From the NCBI GenBank assembly GCA_947625165.1, contig CANQNH010000005.1, positions 1 to 39,666 on the forward strand: a stretch of DNA of 39,666 bases. Direction: 5' to 3'. Origin of the DNA: an uncultured Clostridia bacterium (lineage in GTDB: Bacteria; Bacillota; Clostridia; Christensenellales; UBA1242). Positions within the stretch are counted from its first letter, which is position 1, and the number at the start of each line of letters is the position of its first letter. The notes under the pieces were generated by a model. That model made no database searches. It had not been told where the DNA came from and was given only the letters and a program-made list of their open reading frames with translations. The translations under genes were made by a program, and so were the position numbers. This document shows positions 24,471 to 32,719 of the stretch, piece after piece.

Positions 24471-25100
24471 ATGAAAATTGAAATTGTCAAGATGAAAAGA
24501 AAAACGATGGTGCTGAAAATCATTGACAGCGAGAATGCTGTTTTGAAAGTTCCATCAAACTTCTCTCAAAAAAAGATTGATGCCTTTTTGCAAAGCAAGG
24601 CAAGGTGGCTTGAAAAAACCATCGCAAAAATGAAAGAAAGAGAAAACCTTTCAAGCAGTTTTGATTTTATGAATTATGTCTATTTGGAAGGAATGCCTCT
24701 TCATCCAACAAGCGAAATTTCGCTTGACTTTGATTGCCAAAGCGATGAAAAAAAGAAAAAATTGATAAAGAAGTTCTATCTCTCAAATTTTGGGCGTCTT
24801 GAGGGGCTTGCACGCGAAATTGCGCAAAAAACAGGCCTGAAGGTGAAGGAAATCAAGCCGACAACATCGGTGAGGATTTGGGGCAGTTTTAATTCATCAA
24901 AAGTGATGAAACTGAATTGGAAATTGTTGATTTTGCCCGAACAACTGTGCGAATATGTGATTTGCCACGAACTTTGTCACGGGCTGTTTATGAACCACAA
25001 ACCAAAATTCTGGCAAGCGGTTGAAAAAGTATGCCCAGAATATAAATCTCTAAAAAAACAACTTGCCGCATATTCTTTTGTGCTTAAAGCTGATTTTTGA
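24471..25100 (+). CDS. YgjP-like zinc metallopeptidase domain protein
   Basis: 209 residues of the YgjP/DUF45 (M48-like) family. The zinc site is HELCH at 166-170 with a third ligand H177 in NHKPKFW, the usual spacing. The block TTSVRIWGSFNSSKVMKLNW (131-150) is the family's conserved RWGSC-type motif, here with Phe-Asn in place of Cys. The cellular substrate is not known for this family. ATG 24471 is the only sensible start; there is no Shine-Dalgarno site and the promoter ends 6 bases upstream. It precedes spoIVB by 58 bp on the same strand. Confidence 0.88.
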   Translation: MKIEIVKMKRKTMVLKIIDSENAVLKVPSNFSQKKIDAFLQSKARWLEKTIAKMKERENLSSSFDFMNYVYLEGMPLHPTSEISLDFDCQSDEKKKKLIKKFYLSNFGRLEGLAREIAQKTGLKVKEIKPTTSVRIWGSFNSSKVMKLNWKLLILPEQLCEYVICHELCHGLFMNHKPKFWQAVEKVCPEYKSLKKQLAAYSFVLKADF

Positions 25101-25121
25101 TGGTCTCAAAAGCGCTTTACT

Positions 25122-25150
25122 GCATATTTGCGCCAAAACTACAAAAACTA
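25122..25150 (+). promoter_or_regulatory. weak candidate forespore promoter of spoIVB
   Basis: GCATA (25122-25126), 14 bp, then ACAAAAACTA (25141-25150), which matches the sigma-F/G -10 except for its first two bases. The start would fall at about 25157. Weak, listed because SpoIVB is expected to be sigma-G/F dependent. Confidence 0.25.
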
Positions 25151-25158
25151 AATCGGAA

Positions 25159-26331
25159 ATGAAAAAGAGTTACTATAAATTTGTTTCCCTTGTTTTTGTG
25201 TTTATTTTTCTTCTTTCAATCGTTGTTCCTTTGGGCGAAGTTCTTTCTTTTGACGACGGGTTTTTGGCTGGCTATGCGGATGTGGAAATTGCCAACGAAA
25301 ATCGCCGATTTGGAAGTTTCATCACCACTCATCTTGAGGAAAAAGAGACCAAGGTTGACGGGCAAAAAAGCAAAAAAAATGAAGTTGTTTTCAAACTTTT
25401 TGGATTTATTCCAATTCGGCGTGTTTCGGTGACGCTGTGTGACCAAGAGGAGTTTTATCTTGGAGGTGTGCCGATTGGACTTTCGATATGCACCGATGGG
25501 GCGATTGTTGTCAGCAACGATGGAAATTCGCCTTTGACGGAGGGCGACATCATCACGCACATTGATGGACAAAAGTTTGACAGTCTTGACCAAATTCCAA
25601 GCCTATTGCAAAATGCGGCTGGCGAAGAGATTGAGGTGGAATATTTGCACAAAAACCGACCAATCAGGGCGCTTGTCAAGGCGGACAGAGAAAGCGATGA
25701 TGTGAAACTTGGATTGTGGGTGAAAGATGATGTGAGCGGTGTTGGAACTTTGACTTTTGTCAACAAAAACACTCACAAATATGGCGCACTTGGGCATCCG
25801 ATTTCGGATGTGAACAGTGGAAATGTTGTGCCTGTTTCGTCTGGGAAAATCCTGCCTTGCAATCTGATTGGCATAAACAAGGGCAGAAAGAATGCTCCGG
25901 GGGAACTTAAGTGTGTTTTCATCGCAAATCAAAAGCCAAAAGGGAATATTGTTTGCAACGATAAATTTGGCATAAACGGGGTTTTGACCGATTTGAATGG
26001 GTTGGTTGACGAAAATTTGACTGCAAAAGTTGGTGGAAGGCTGGGCGTCAAACTTGGAAAGGCCAAAATTGTGTCAAGTGTGAGCGGCATAACGGAGGAA
26101 TATGACATTGAAATCATCAAAGCCAATCTTCAAAAATCACCGAACGACAAAAGCATTGTTTTCCGTGTGAAAGACAAGCGGCTTTTGGGGTTGACTGGTG
26201 GAATTGTGCAGGGGATGAGCGGCTCGCCAATTGTTCAAGACGGAAAACTGATTGGTGCAGTCACGCATGTTTTTTTGAACGACCCAACCAAAGGTTTTGG
26301 CGTTTATGCTGACTTTATGATGAACAACTGA
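25159..26331 (+). CDS. spoIVB: SpoIVB signalling peptidase (S55)
   Basis: 390 residues. SpoIVB is made in the forespore, secreted into the intermembrane space, and cuts SpoIVFA to start pro-sigma-K processing. An N-terminal membrane anchor (9-29) is followed by a PDZ domain (about 110-175, including EGDIITHIDGQKF) and the S55 peptidase. Catalytic residues: H213 in GALGHPISD, D339, S354 in GGIVQGMSGSPIVQ. Start ATG 25159 has only a weak GGA upstream. spo0A, its usual downstream neighbour, is missing here; a convergent recombinase follows. Confidence 0.95.
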   Translation: MKKSYYKFVSLVFVFIFLLSIVVPLGEVLSFDDGFLAGYADVEIANENRRFGSFITTHLEEKETKVDGQKSKKNEVVFKLFGFIPIRRVSVTLCDQEEFYLGGVPIGLSICTDGAIVVSNDGNSPLTEGDIITHIDGQKFDSLDQIPSLLQNAAGEEIEVEYLHKNRPIRALVKADRESDDVKLGLWVKDDVSGVGTLTFVNKNTHKYGALGHPISDVNSGNVVPVSSGKILPCNLIGINKGRKNAPGELKCVFIANQKPKGNIVCNDKFGINGVLTDLNGLVDENLTAKVGGRLGVKLGKAKIVSSVSGITEEYDIEIIKANLQKSPNDKSIVFRVKDKRLLGLTGGIVQGMSGSPIVQDGKLIGAVTHVFLNDPTKGFGVYADFMMNN

Positions 26332-26450
26332 CAAGGAATGATGTTGATTTTCAAAGTGGGCGTGGCGACAAAAGAATTTTATAAGGCAAAAATTTTCATA
26401 ATATGCTCTGGTCACAGAAATCTCGTGTGGTTAAATGAAAAATTTGGTGC

Positions 26451-26489
26451 AAAAAAAACAGGTTATGTTTTTTCGGCCTGCTTTTTTTT
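26451..26489. terminator. bidirectional terminator between spoIVB and the recombinase gene
   Basis: A tract plus CAGG (to 26462) pairs with CCTG plus T tract (from 26477), one mismatch, 14-base loop. Long A and T tracts on the outside serve both strands. Confidence 0.6.
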
Positions 26490-26559
26490 GAAAATTTTTA
26501 TAACTTTGAAAGTTATTGTCCAATTTAAAATCTTCTTAAAAATTTCTTATTTAAAATCC

Positions 26560-27600
26560 TCAATCTGCTCGGTGAATTTTGATTTTGTCTGCAACGCTCT
26601 TTCGCATATCTTCGCTGATGGCGGCATAGTGGCGTTTGGTTGTGTTGACATCCTTATGCCCAAGAACGTCCGCAACAATATATATGTCCTTCGTTTCACG
26701 ATATAGGTTTGTGCCAAACGTGGAGCGCAGTTTGTGAGGGGAGATTTTTTTCAGAGGACTTCCCTCGCGAGCAAATTTTTTGACAAGATTTTCAACCGCG
26801 CGGACACATATTCTTTTGTTTTGCAATGAAACAAACATCGCGTTTTCGTTTGGGTCGAGATTGAGCGTTTTTCGTTTTTCAAGCCACTCTTCCAAAGCGG
26901 TTTTGACTTCCAGCGAAAAATACAATATCGTCTGATTTCCACCTTTTCTTGTCACTTTGAAAGCATCTTGTGAAAAGTCAAAATCCTCAACATTCAATCC
27001 GACAAGTTCGGAAATACGGATGCCCGTGCCAAGAAACAAGGTGACAATGGCATTGTCACGCTCTTGGGTGTTTTTGTTATAGTTTTTTTGCCTCTTTGAA
27101 AAAGTGGTTGGACTTTGCACGGCGTCCAACATTCTTTCAACTTCATCTTTTTCAAGGCGAATGATTTCTTTGTTGTGCAATTTTGGAGTTCTGATTTTGC
27201 TTGCCACATTGCTTGGCAGCATATCGTGGTCAAAAAGATATTTGAAAAAACTTCTCACCGATGCAAGTTTTCGGGCTTTTCCGCGCTCAGTGTTTCTTTG
27301 CATATGGTCGTTGATTTCATAGTATGAAAGATAGGAAAGATAGTTTTCAATGTTGCGTGCTTCCAACTTTTCAAGGTCGGAAAGCAGAATTTCGCCTTTT
27401 GGCTTTTTGACAACATATTTCTCCAAATAATCAAAAAAAACAGCCAAATCCATCGCGTAGTTGACGCGTGTCAGGGTGGAGGTGTTGTTTTCAATGCCGG
27501 TGAAAAAGTCATAGCAATATTCGGGCAGCGCTTGAAGATAGGAGCCGATTTTTTGCATATTTTTCAGGTCGCGTTTTTCATAGTATGAAAGATTTTTCAT
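26560..27600 (-). CDS. tyrosine recombinase of the Xer type
   Basis: 346 residues: N-terminal SAM-like core-binding domain (about 25-135) and a catalytic domain with all active-site residues: R195 (GTGIRISEL), K219 (TRKGG), H289 and R292 (SPHKLRSTFG), H315 (LGHKDV) and Y325. Length is nearer that of the single-recombinase XerS (about 356) than XerC/D (about 300), so it may resolve chromosome dimers alone; this is inferred from size. A role as an element integrase is less likely since no phage or att features flank it. The ATG directly follows a promoter, with no Shine-Dalgarno site (leaderless). Confidence 0.88.
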   Translation of the reverse strand: MKNLSYYEKRDLKNMQKIGSYLQALPEYCYDFFTGIENNTSTLTRVNYAMDLAVFFDYLEKYVVKKPKGEILLSDLEKLEARNIENYLSYLSYYEINDHMQRNTERGKARKLASVRSFFKYLFDHDMLPSNVASKIRTPKLHNKEIIRLEKDEVERMLDAVQSPTTFSKRQKNYNKNTQERDNAIVTLFLGTGIRISELVGLNVEDFDFSQDAFKVTRKGGNQTILYFSLEVKTALEEWLEKRKTLNLDPNENAMFVSLQNKRICVRAVENLVKKFAREGSPLKKISPHKLRSTFGTNLYRETKDIYIVADVLGHKDVNTTKRHYAAISEDMRKSVADKIKIHRAD

Positions 27601-27606
27601 AGGAAC

Positions 27607-27635
27607 ATTATATCACCATTTGATTTTTTTTGCAA
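27607..27635 (-). promoter_or_regulatory. promoter giving a leaderless recombinase mRNA
   Basis: On the minus strand: TTGCAA (27635-27630), 17 bp, TATAAT (27612-27607) with extended TGA, then six bases (GTTCCT) and the ATG at 27600. Confidence 0.75.
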
Positions 27636-27932
27636 AAGATTTCGGGCATGTTTTAAAAACTTTTCTGGCAATTTTCCAAAAGTTTTCATTAGGCAAAATT
27701 TTAAAAGATTTTAGAATTTTTTGCGGGGAAAACTTAAAAAGTTTTTCGACAGGAATTGAGACAGAATTAAAACAAATTAAAAACAGAATGAAAACAGAAA
27801 TTAAAACAAGATTGAAGAAAAATTGGAACAAAATCTTGGCGAGGGGAAAAAGAAAAATCAACTTTATTATTTTGAAAAAGAAAAATGGGACAAAGGGAGA
27901 AGTAAAAAGCATCGCGGTTGATTTAAAAAAAA
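27636..27932. other. A-rich, low-complexity spacer
   Basis: No credible gene. Variants of AAAACAGAATTAAAACA recur (about 27740-27810). The 124-codon frame here is open only because of A-richness and has no start signal. Confidence 0.4.
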
Positions 27933-27933
27933 G

Positions 27934-27958
27934 AAAAAAACGAGGGTTGACCTCGTTT
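27934..27958 (-). terminator. terminator of the SRP RNA
   Basis: On the minus strand the stem AAACGAGG / CCTCGTTT (27958-27951 with 27945-27938) has a 5-base loop and ends in a T run. Confidence 0.85.
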
Positions 27959-27965
27959 CAATCAT

Positions 27966-28234
27966 TTCTGGGCGGATGCTTTGTTGCAATCTGACCGACT
28001 GCCTTGAAAACTTCAAACTCCACCAAAGTTTCCCTATGGCACATCAACAGGTCTTTTTAGTGATGCTTCCGTCAGGATCTGACACGGTTCAAAGTTGCTG
28101 ATTGCATAGGACCTTGATTTCACCATCCGAAGTTGACACACATATTCAACCAAACTGCACCTAGGCAACTGTTCGACCCTGCTGTAGCGGATTGCAGGTC
28201 ACAGGGCACCGCTATCTCCCCATCTAGCCCAGTT
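27966..28234 (-). ncRNA. ffs: large bacterial SRP RNA (scRNA)
   Basis: About 270 nt on the minus strand. 5' and 3' ends pair (CTGGGC at 28232-28227 with GCCCAG at 27973-27968). The Alu region is typical of Bacillota: GGTGCCCTGTGACC and CAATCCGCTACAGCAGGG near the 5' end. Domain IV reads CAGATCC-TGAC-GGAAGCAT (about 28060-28082), with the asymmetric loop that binds Ffh. Its tetraloop is TGAC (UGAC) rather than GGAA. A sigma-A promoter and a terminator bracket it exactly. Confidence 0.93.
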
Positions 28235-28239
28235 CTATC

Positions 28240-28268
28240 ATTATAAGCACTTTGATTGAAAAAGTCAA
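28240..28268 (-). promoter_or_regulatory. promoter of the SRP RNA gene
   Basis: On the minus strand: TTGACT (28268-28263), 17 bp, TATAAT (28245-28240). Predicted start about 28233. Confidence 0.85.
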
Positions 28269-28395
28269 GTTTTTTGCTTGGAAAAGTAAACATTTTTTTG
28301 CTTTGAAGAGTAAACTTTTTTCTGGCCGAAAAACAATTCGACAAAAAAGGTGTTTTTTTGATGTTTATTTATGCTTTATGCTTTCGCCTTGCGCA

Positions 28396-28403
28396 CATAA
28401 AAT
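28396..28403 (+). promoter_or_regulatory. candidate sigma-E -10 box of the spoIIIA operon
   Basis: CATAAAAT differs by one base from the sigma-E -10 CATACAAT. No good -35 lies at the required spacing and the start point would touch the Shine-Dalgarno site, so this is weak. Confidence 0.3.
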
Positions 28404-28421
28404 GTGGCAAAGGAGAGTTGT

Positions 28422-29336
28422 ATGCTGGAAAAAATCCTGCCGGACAAAATACATCGAGTTTTGGCAGAGAAAGTCAACTTCAAAGCGGTGAACGAAATCC
28501 GTCTGCGCGCTGAAAAGCCGATTGCGGTCAACATAAATGGGCGGATGTTTTTCTTGTGTGAAAGTGGAGTGACAAGCAACATCAAGAACGCCCTTTTTGC
28601 AAGCAAAATTATGATTGAAGATGTGATTTTTCGTGCAAGCGAGTGTTCAATCTATTCCGTCAACGAGCAAATCAAAAAAGGTTTCATTGTCACAGATGAG
28701 GGCGTGCGAATTGGGATTGGGGGAAATCTTGTTGAGGAAAATGGACACATCAAAACGATGACAAATTTTTGCTCGTGCAACATCCGAGTGCCGCATATCG
28801 TCAAGAATTGCAGTTTGTCTGCCTATCCGTTTCTTGTCGGGCAGGACGGCCCAGAAAACACTTTGGTGATAAGTCCGCCGGGCTGCGGAAAAACAACTTT
28901 TTTGCGCGATTTTGTCTTTCAACTTTCAGAAAGAGGGCTTGCTTACAATGTTTTGCTTTTGGACGAGCGTGGCGAACTTGACTGTGGCATCAATTCATTT
29001 TTCACTGACAAAATTGCTTTTTCAAGCAAAAAAGATGGCTTTGAAAACGGCATAAGGGCGCTTGCGCCAGACATCATTGTCACCGATGAACTTGGACAAG
29101 AAAACGACATCGATGCGGTGAGATATGCAAGTTTCTGCGGAGTGAAGGTTTTTGCCTCAACGCACGCTGACAGCATTGAAAGTTTTTCCAGAAAACCACT
29201 CTTTGCGCAACTTTTGAAAGAAAAAGTTTTCAAAAGGTTTGTGCTGTTGTCAAAGCGAAATGGCCCTGGAACATTTGAGGGGGTTTACAACGAAAATTTG
29301 TCGCGCGTTTATCTTTCTGGCAAGCGTGATGCATAG
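28422..29336 (+). CDS. spoIIIAA: stage III sporulation protein AA (ATPase)
   Basis: 304 residues. Secretion-type ATPase thought to power assembly of the channel linking mother cell and forespore. Walker A is PPGCGKTT (152-159), Walker B-like LLLDERGEL (178-186), and DIIVTDELG lies further on. The N-terminal half has EIRLRAEKPIAV (25-36), which is diagnostic of the family. AAAGGAG lies 6 bases before ATG 28422. First gene of spoIIIAA-AH. Confidence 0.95.
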   Translation: MLEKILPDKIHRVLAEKVNFKAVNEIRLRAEKPIAVNINGRMFFLCESGVTSNIKNALFASKIMIEDVIFRASECSIYSVNEQIKKGFIVTDEGVRIGIGGNLVEENGHIKTMTNFCSCNIRVPHIVKNCSLSAYPFLVGQDGPENTLVISPPGCGKTTFLRDFVFQLSERGLAYNVLLLDERGELDCGINSFFTDKIAFSSKKDGFENGIRALAPDIIVTDELGQENDIDAVRYASFCGVKVFASTHADSIESFSRKPLFAQLLKEKVFKRFVLLSKRNGPGTFEGVYNENLSRVYLSGKRDA

Positions 29337-29500
29337 TAATGAAAGATGTGCATCAACAGAAGCGGTGGAATGATGAAAAAGCGTGAAATTTGAAAGAAAA
29401 AAAAAGAATAAGTTGCCTTATGAAAATGTTGGCTCATAAAGGTTGAAAGGCTCAAAAAACGAAATATTGAATGAGATTAAGCATTGAAAGGAGTTGTGAG

Positions 29501-29995
29501 ATGAAATATATTTTGATTGTTGTTGTTTTTGCAATATGCTGCGGTGTGGGCTATTTTTTCTCGACAAAATATATGAAAAGAAAAAAGTTTTTCACATCCT
29601 TGATTGCCCTTGCGGACAAACTTTCATTGGAAATCAACTTTTCACGCGAGCGGCTGAGGGTTTTGCTGGAAAATTTTGATGCCGCCACAAAGAAAAATCT
29701 TCTTGGCGTTGATGAAAATTTTGTTGCCTATCTCGACAAGAAAGCAGAACTGTCTTCAGAGGAAATTTTCAAGAAAGCAGACTGTTTGAAGAGCGAGGAA
29801 AAAGATGCTGTTTTGCTGTTTTTGAAAACTCTTGGAAGAAGCGATGTTGAAAATCAAACAAAAGAAATCCAATCGTTTAATTCGCGATTTTTGGAGATAA
29901 AGGCCAAGTGTGATGAAGAGCAAAAAAAGTATGGCGGTTTGGCAATCAAACTTGGGATTGTTGCAGGATTGTTTTTTGCGATAATACTTTTGTGA
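29501..29995 (+). CDS. spoIIIAB: stage III sporulation protein AB
   Basis: 164 residues, a GspF-like platform protein: one N-terminal membrane segment (3-21), a helical body with the family block LGRSDVENQTKEIQSF, and a C-terminal hydrophobic segment (YGGLAIKLGIVAGLFFAIIL). ATG 29501 follows GAAAGGAG. A 164-bp A-rich gap separates it from spoIIIAA. Confidence 0.92.
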   Translation: MKYILIVVVFAICCGVGYFFSTKYMKRKKFFTSLIALADKLSLEINFSRERLRVLLENFDAATKKNLLGVDENFVAYLDKKAELSSEEIFKKADCLKSEEKDAVLLFLKTLGRSDVENQTKEIQSFNSRFLEIKAKCDEEQKKYGGLAIKLGIVAGLFFAIILL

Positions 29996-30018
29996 CGCAA
30001 AGCGAAAAGGAGGCTGCA

Positions 30019-30231
30019 TTGGGGGTTGACATAATTTTCAAAATTGGTGCGATTGGAATTTTGACGGCGGTGGTCAGTCAAATTCTCAAAAACAGCGGCA
30101 AAGAGGACATTTCCACACTGGCAACTTTGGCAGGGGTGGTTGTTGTGCTTTTTATGGTGCTTTCTTTGATTGGCGAACTTTTTTCAAGCATCAAAACGAT
30201 GTTTGACTTTTCAATTCTGCCGTTTTTATGA
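30019..30231 (+). CDS. spoIIIAC: stage III sporulation protein AC
   Basis: 70 residues with two membrane helices; channel membrane component. I chose TTG 30019 over GTG 29992: AAAAGGAGG (30005-30013) lies 5 bases before it and the start MGVDIIFKIGAIGIL matches the family's MGVD start. Confidence 0.9.
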   Translation: MGVDIIFKIGAIGILTAVVSQILKNSGKEDISTLATLAGVVVVLFMVLSLIGELFSSIKTMFDFSILPFL

Positions 30232-30300
30232 AATCTTTTTCCATTTGCTTTGATAAAATTTCTTCTTTGCTTTGGGAAGCAAAATGACATTTGACGAAAT

Positions 30301-30364
30301 CTTGTTTTGCATATCACCACAAGATGCGGTGTATTATGCACTGCATACCACCACAAGATGTTGA
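30301..30364. repeat. palindromic repeat family, copy E (inside the spoIIIA operon)
   Basis: Three half-sites: 30309-30325 (GCATATCACCACAAGATG region), 30326-30340 (CGGTGTATTATGCA, inverted) and 30342-30364. The last, read in reverse, is identical over 23 bases to 5487-5509 of copy A. It fills most of the 152-bp gap between spoIIIAC and spoIIIAD. Confidence 0.75.
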
Positions 30365-30383
30365 ATTTTGAAAGGAGGGCTGA

Positions 30384-30776
30384 ATGGACACATTCTTTAA
30401 GATTGTTGCTGTTGCGATTGTCACTTGCGTGGCGTGCCTGATTGTCAAGCCTGTTCGGTCTGATTTTGCCATTCTCATCTCAATTGTGGGTGGAATTATC
30501 ATCATTTTCTATATGCTTTCCTTTCTTTCAAGCATATTTGATGTTTTCAACAACATCTTCACGACATCTGGCATCAATTCATCGCTTTACGCAATCATTT
30601 TCAAAATCATCGGCATTGGCTATTTGACCGAATTCACCGCATCCATTTGCGGCGACACGGGAAATCAAAGTTTGGCAGACAAAGTCCTTCTTGGCGGAAA
30701 AATTTTGATACTGGTTATGGCCCTTCCAATTGTGACCAGCATCTTGGACATTGTTATGCAGCTGTTGCCAAAATGA
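30384..30776 (+). CDS. spoIIIAD: stage III sporulation protein AD
   Basis: 130 residues with four predicted membrane helices and the family run SDFAILISIVGGIIIIFYML and GIGYLTEFTASICGDTGN. GAAAGGAGGG precedes the ATG. Channel membrane component; its last bases overlap the spoIIIAE start. Confidence 0.93.
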   Translation: MDTFFKIVAVAIVTCVACLIVKPVRSDFAILISIVGGIIIIFYMLSFLSSIFDVFNNIFTTSGINSSLYAIIFKIIGIGYLTEFTASICGDTGNQSLADKVLLGGKILILVMALPIVTSILDIVMQLLPK

Positions 30777-32077
30777 CACCTTTTTTTGCTGCTTTTTCTT
30801 GGCATAGGAAGGGGTTGTTTCAAAAAAAAGCAAATTTTGAGAAAAAAACTTCAAAAAAGAAAAAATTTTTTGTTTTCCTTGTGATTGGTTTCATCTTTTT
30901 GACTTGTTTTTATGGCAGATTTAACATTGAAAAAGGGTTTGTTTTCAATGTGGCTTTCGCTGACAGTGGCGAGCTTGACGAACTTGAAAAACAGTTGCAA
31001 GACGAAGTTGACAATCAACTTTCAAACCTCGATTTGAGCGATTTGGAAGAGGTGCTTTCAAATTTGTCTGAGCGGGCAAAGTTGTTGTTCAATTCAAACT
31101 CCTTTGCTGACAAGGTGCATTTGGTGATTTCTGGGGAATATGCCGACACTTCGCAAAACTTCTTTGCATCTGTTATGTCAATTTTTTGGGAGGGCTTAAA
31201 GGCCTTTTTGCCGATGATTGCAAGCATAATTTCAATTTCCATTCTCGGCGGAATGGTGGCAAACCTCAAGCCTGTGACAAACGGCAAATCGATTGGCAAC
31301 ATCATCCACTTTGTGACCTATGGGATTGTTATTGTTTTTCTTGGAACATCGCTTGCGCAACTTGTGAAGGTGACAACTCAAACACTGATGAGTGTGAAGT
31401 CGATTTTTGATGCCATCTTTCCAATTTTGTTGACGCTTTTGACTGCTGTTGGCGGCACGGTGTCTGTGGGAATTTATCAACCAGCAATCGCGCTGCTTTC
31501 CGGCGTTTTTGTTTCATTGATAACAAACATCCTTCTTCCGCTTTTCATCTTTTCGGTGGTGTTTTCCATTGTCGGAAACCTGTCCAACAATGTCAAACTT
31601 GACAAATTTGTTTCGTTTTTGCAGGGCGCGTTCAAGTGGACAATTGGGCTGTGCTTCACGGTGTTTTTGGGATTTGTTTCCATTCAGGGCATTATGGCTG
31701 GCGCTGTTGATGGGCTTTCCATTCGTACGGCAAAATATGCCATCAAAAGTTATATTCCAATTGTGGGCGGCTATGTTTCTGATGGAATGTCGGTGATTTT
31801 GGCAAGCAGTGTTCTGATTAAAAATGCTGTCGGCGGCGTTGGGCTTTTCCTTCTGCTTTCAATGGTCATCTCGCCGATTGTTCATCTTGTGCTGTTCGTC
31901 CTTTCGCTGAAATTTATGGCGGGCATCATCGAACCTATTGGTGACCACAAAATCGCAAACTTCATCAGTGACATCTCAAAAAGTATGTCGCTGCTCATCG
32001 CTCTTTTGGTGGCGGTTTCGTTTATGTATGTTGTCATCACGGGGCTTGTGATGTGTTCGGCAAATCTGGTGATTTAA
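30773..32077 (+). CDS. spoIIIAE: stage III sporulation protein AE
   Basis: 434 residues. Start ATG 30773 overlaps the spoIIIAD stop as ATGA with no Shine-Dalgarno site, so translation is probably coupled. N-terminal lysine-rich leader and membrane segment (about 30-47), an acidic helical region (60-110), then about seven membrane helices including LGGMVANLKPVTNGKSIGN and KYAIKSYIPIVGGYVSDG, both typical of SpoIIIAE. The largest membrane piece of the channel. Confidence 0.92.
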   Translation: MTPFFAAFSWHRKGLFQKKANFEKKTSKKKKFFVFLVIGFIFLTCFYGRFNIEKGFVFNVAFADSGELDELEKQLQDEVDNQLSNLDLSDLEEVLSNLSERAKLLFNSNSFADKVHLVISGEYADTSQNFFASVMSIFWEGLKAFLPMIASIISISILGGMVANLKPVTNGKSIGNIIHFVTYGIVIVFLGTSLAQLVKVTTQTLMSVKSIFDAIFPILLTLLTAVGGTVSVGIYQPAIALLSGVFVSLITNILLPLFIFSVVFSIVGNLSNNVKLDKFVSFLQGAFKWTIGLCFTVFLGFVSIQGIMAGAVDGLSIRTAKYAIKSYIPIVGGYVSDGMSVILASSVLIKNAVGGVGLFLLLSMVISPIVHLVLFVLSLKFMAGIIEPIGDHKIANFISDISKSMSLLIALLVAVSFMYVVITGLVMCSANLVI

Positions 32078-32090
32078 TTGGAGGAGTGAT

Positions 32091-32588
32091 ATGTCTGCTG
32101 TGTCGTCTTGGCTGCTTTCAATCGCGTGCGTGGTGATTTTGAGTGTGCTTGCTGAATTTGTTCTGCCCGAAGGACAAATCAACAAATACACCAAAGTGAT
32201 TTTCTCGTTTGTGATTATGCTTGTCATCATTATGCCGCTTCCAAAACTTTTTGGCAAAGACATCAATTTTTCCGAACTGCTTGGACACTATGACAGCAAC
32301 TTGCAAGAGGACTATCTTTTTCAACTCAATATTGACAAAATCACCGCTCTGACGGATGAACTTTCCGAAAAAATTGAGGATGAAGGACTGCGGAATGTGC
32401 GCGTGAGAATAAATGCAAGCGTGCTGACAAAAGAGTTGGAAATTTATGGGATTTTTGTCGATTTGTGCGATATTGAATATGACAAAAAGTTTGGAAGTAA
32501 AGATATTGTGAAAGCAAAACTTCGCATCTGTGAACTTGCATCCGAATTTGACATTTTGAAAGACATCAAAGTGGAGTTTTTGGAATGA
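32091..32588 (+). CDS. spoIIIAF: stage III sporulation protein AF
   Basis: 165 residues: two N-terminal membrane helices (about 5-24 and 33-51) then a soluble domain facing the intermembrane space, with the family start WLLSIACVVILSVLAEFVLPEG. GGAGGAG lies before the ATG, 13 bp after spoIIIAE. Confidence 0.92.
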   Translation: MSAVSSWLLSIACVVILSVLAEFVLPEGQINKYTKVIFSFVIMLVIIMPLPKLFGKDINFSELLGHYDSNLQEDYLFQLNIDKITALTDELSEKIEDEGLRNVRVRINASVLTKELEIYGIFVDLCDIEYDKKFGSKDIVKAKLRICELASEFDILKDIKVEFLE

Positions 32589-32719
32589 TGAGAGCGGGAA
32601 ACTGCGAAAGTTGGCCGATGTTTTCAAGTGAGAACCCATTTTGTCAAGGGTTGGGGCGAAAAGAAAGTTTTTTTGAAAAGAATTTATCATAATTGATTTG
32701 AGTTTTTGGAGGTGGAAAG

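Noticed and set aside
26338-26706. 122-codon open frame after spoIVB
   Set aside because: It covers a bidirectional terminator and is antisense to the 3' end of the recombinase gene.
26560-27600. Prophage or integrative-element integrase
   Set aside because: No phage, transfer or tRNA att features around it; Xer housekeeping role is simpler.
27620-27994. 124-codon open frame
   Set aside because: Lysine-rich by virtue of A-rich DNA, no Shine-Dalgarno site, and it runs antisense into the SRP RNA terminator and 3' end.
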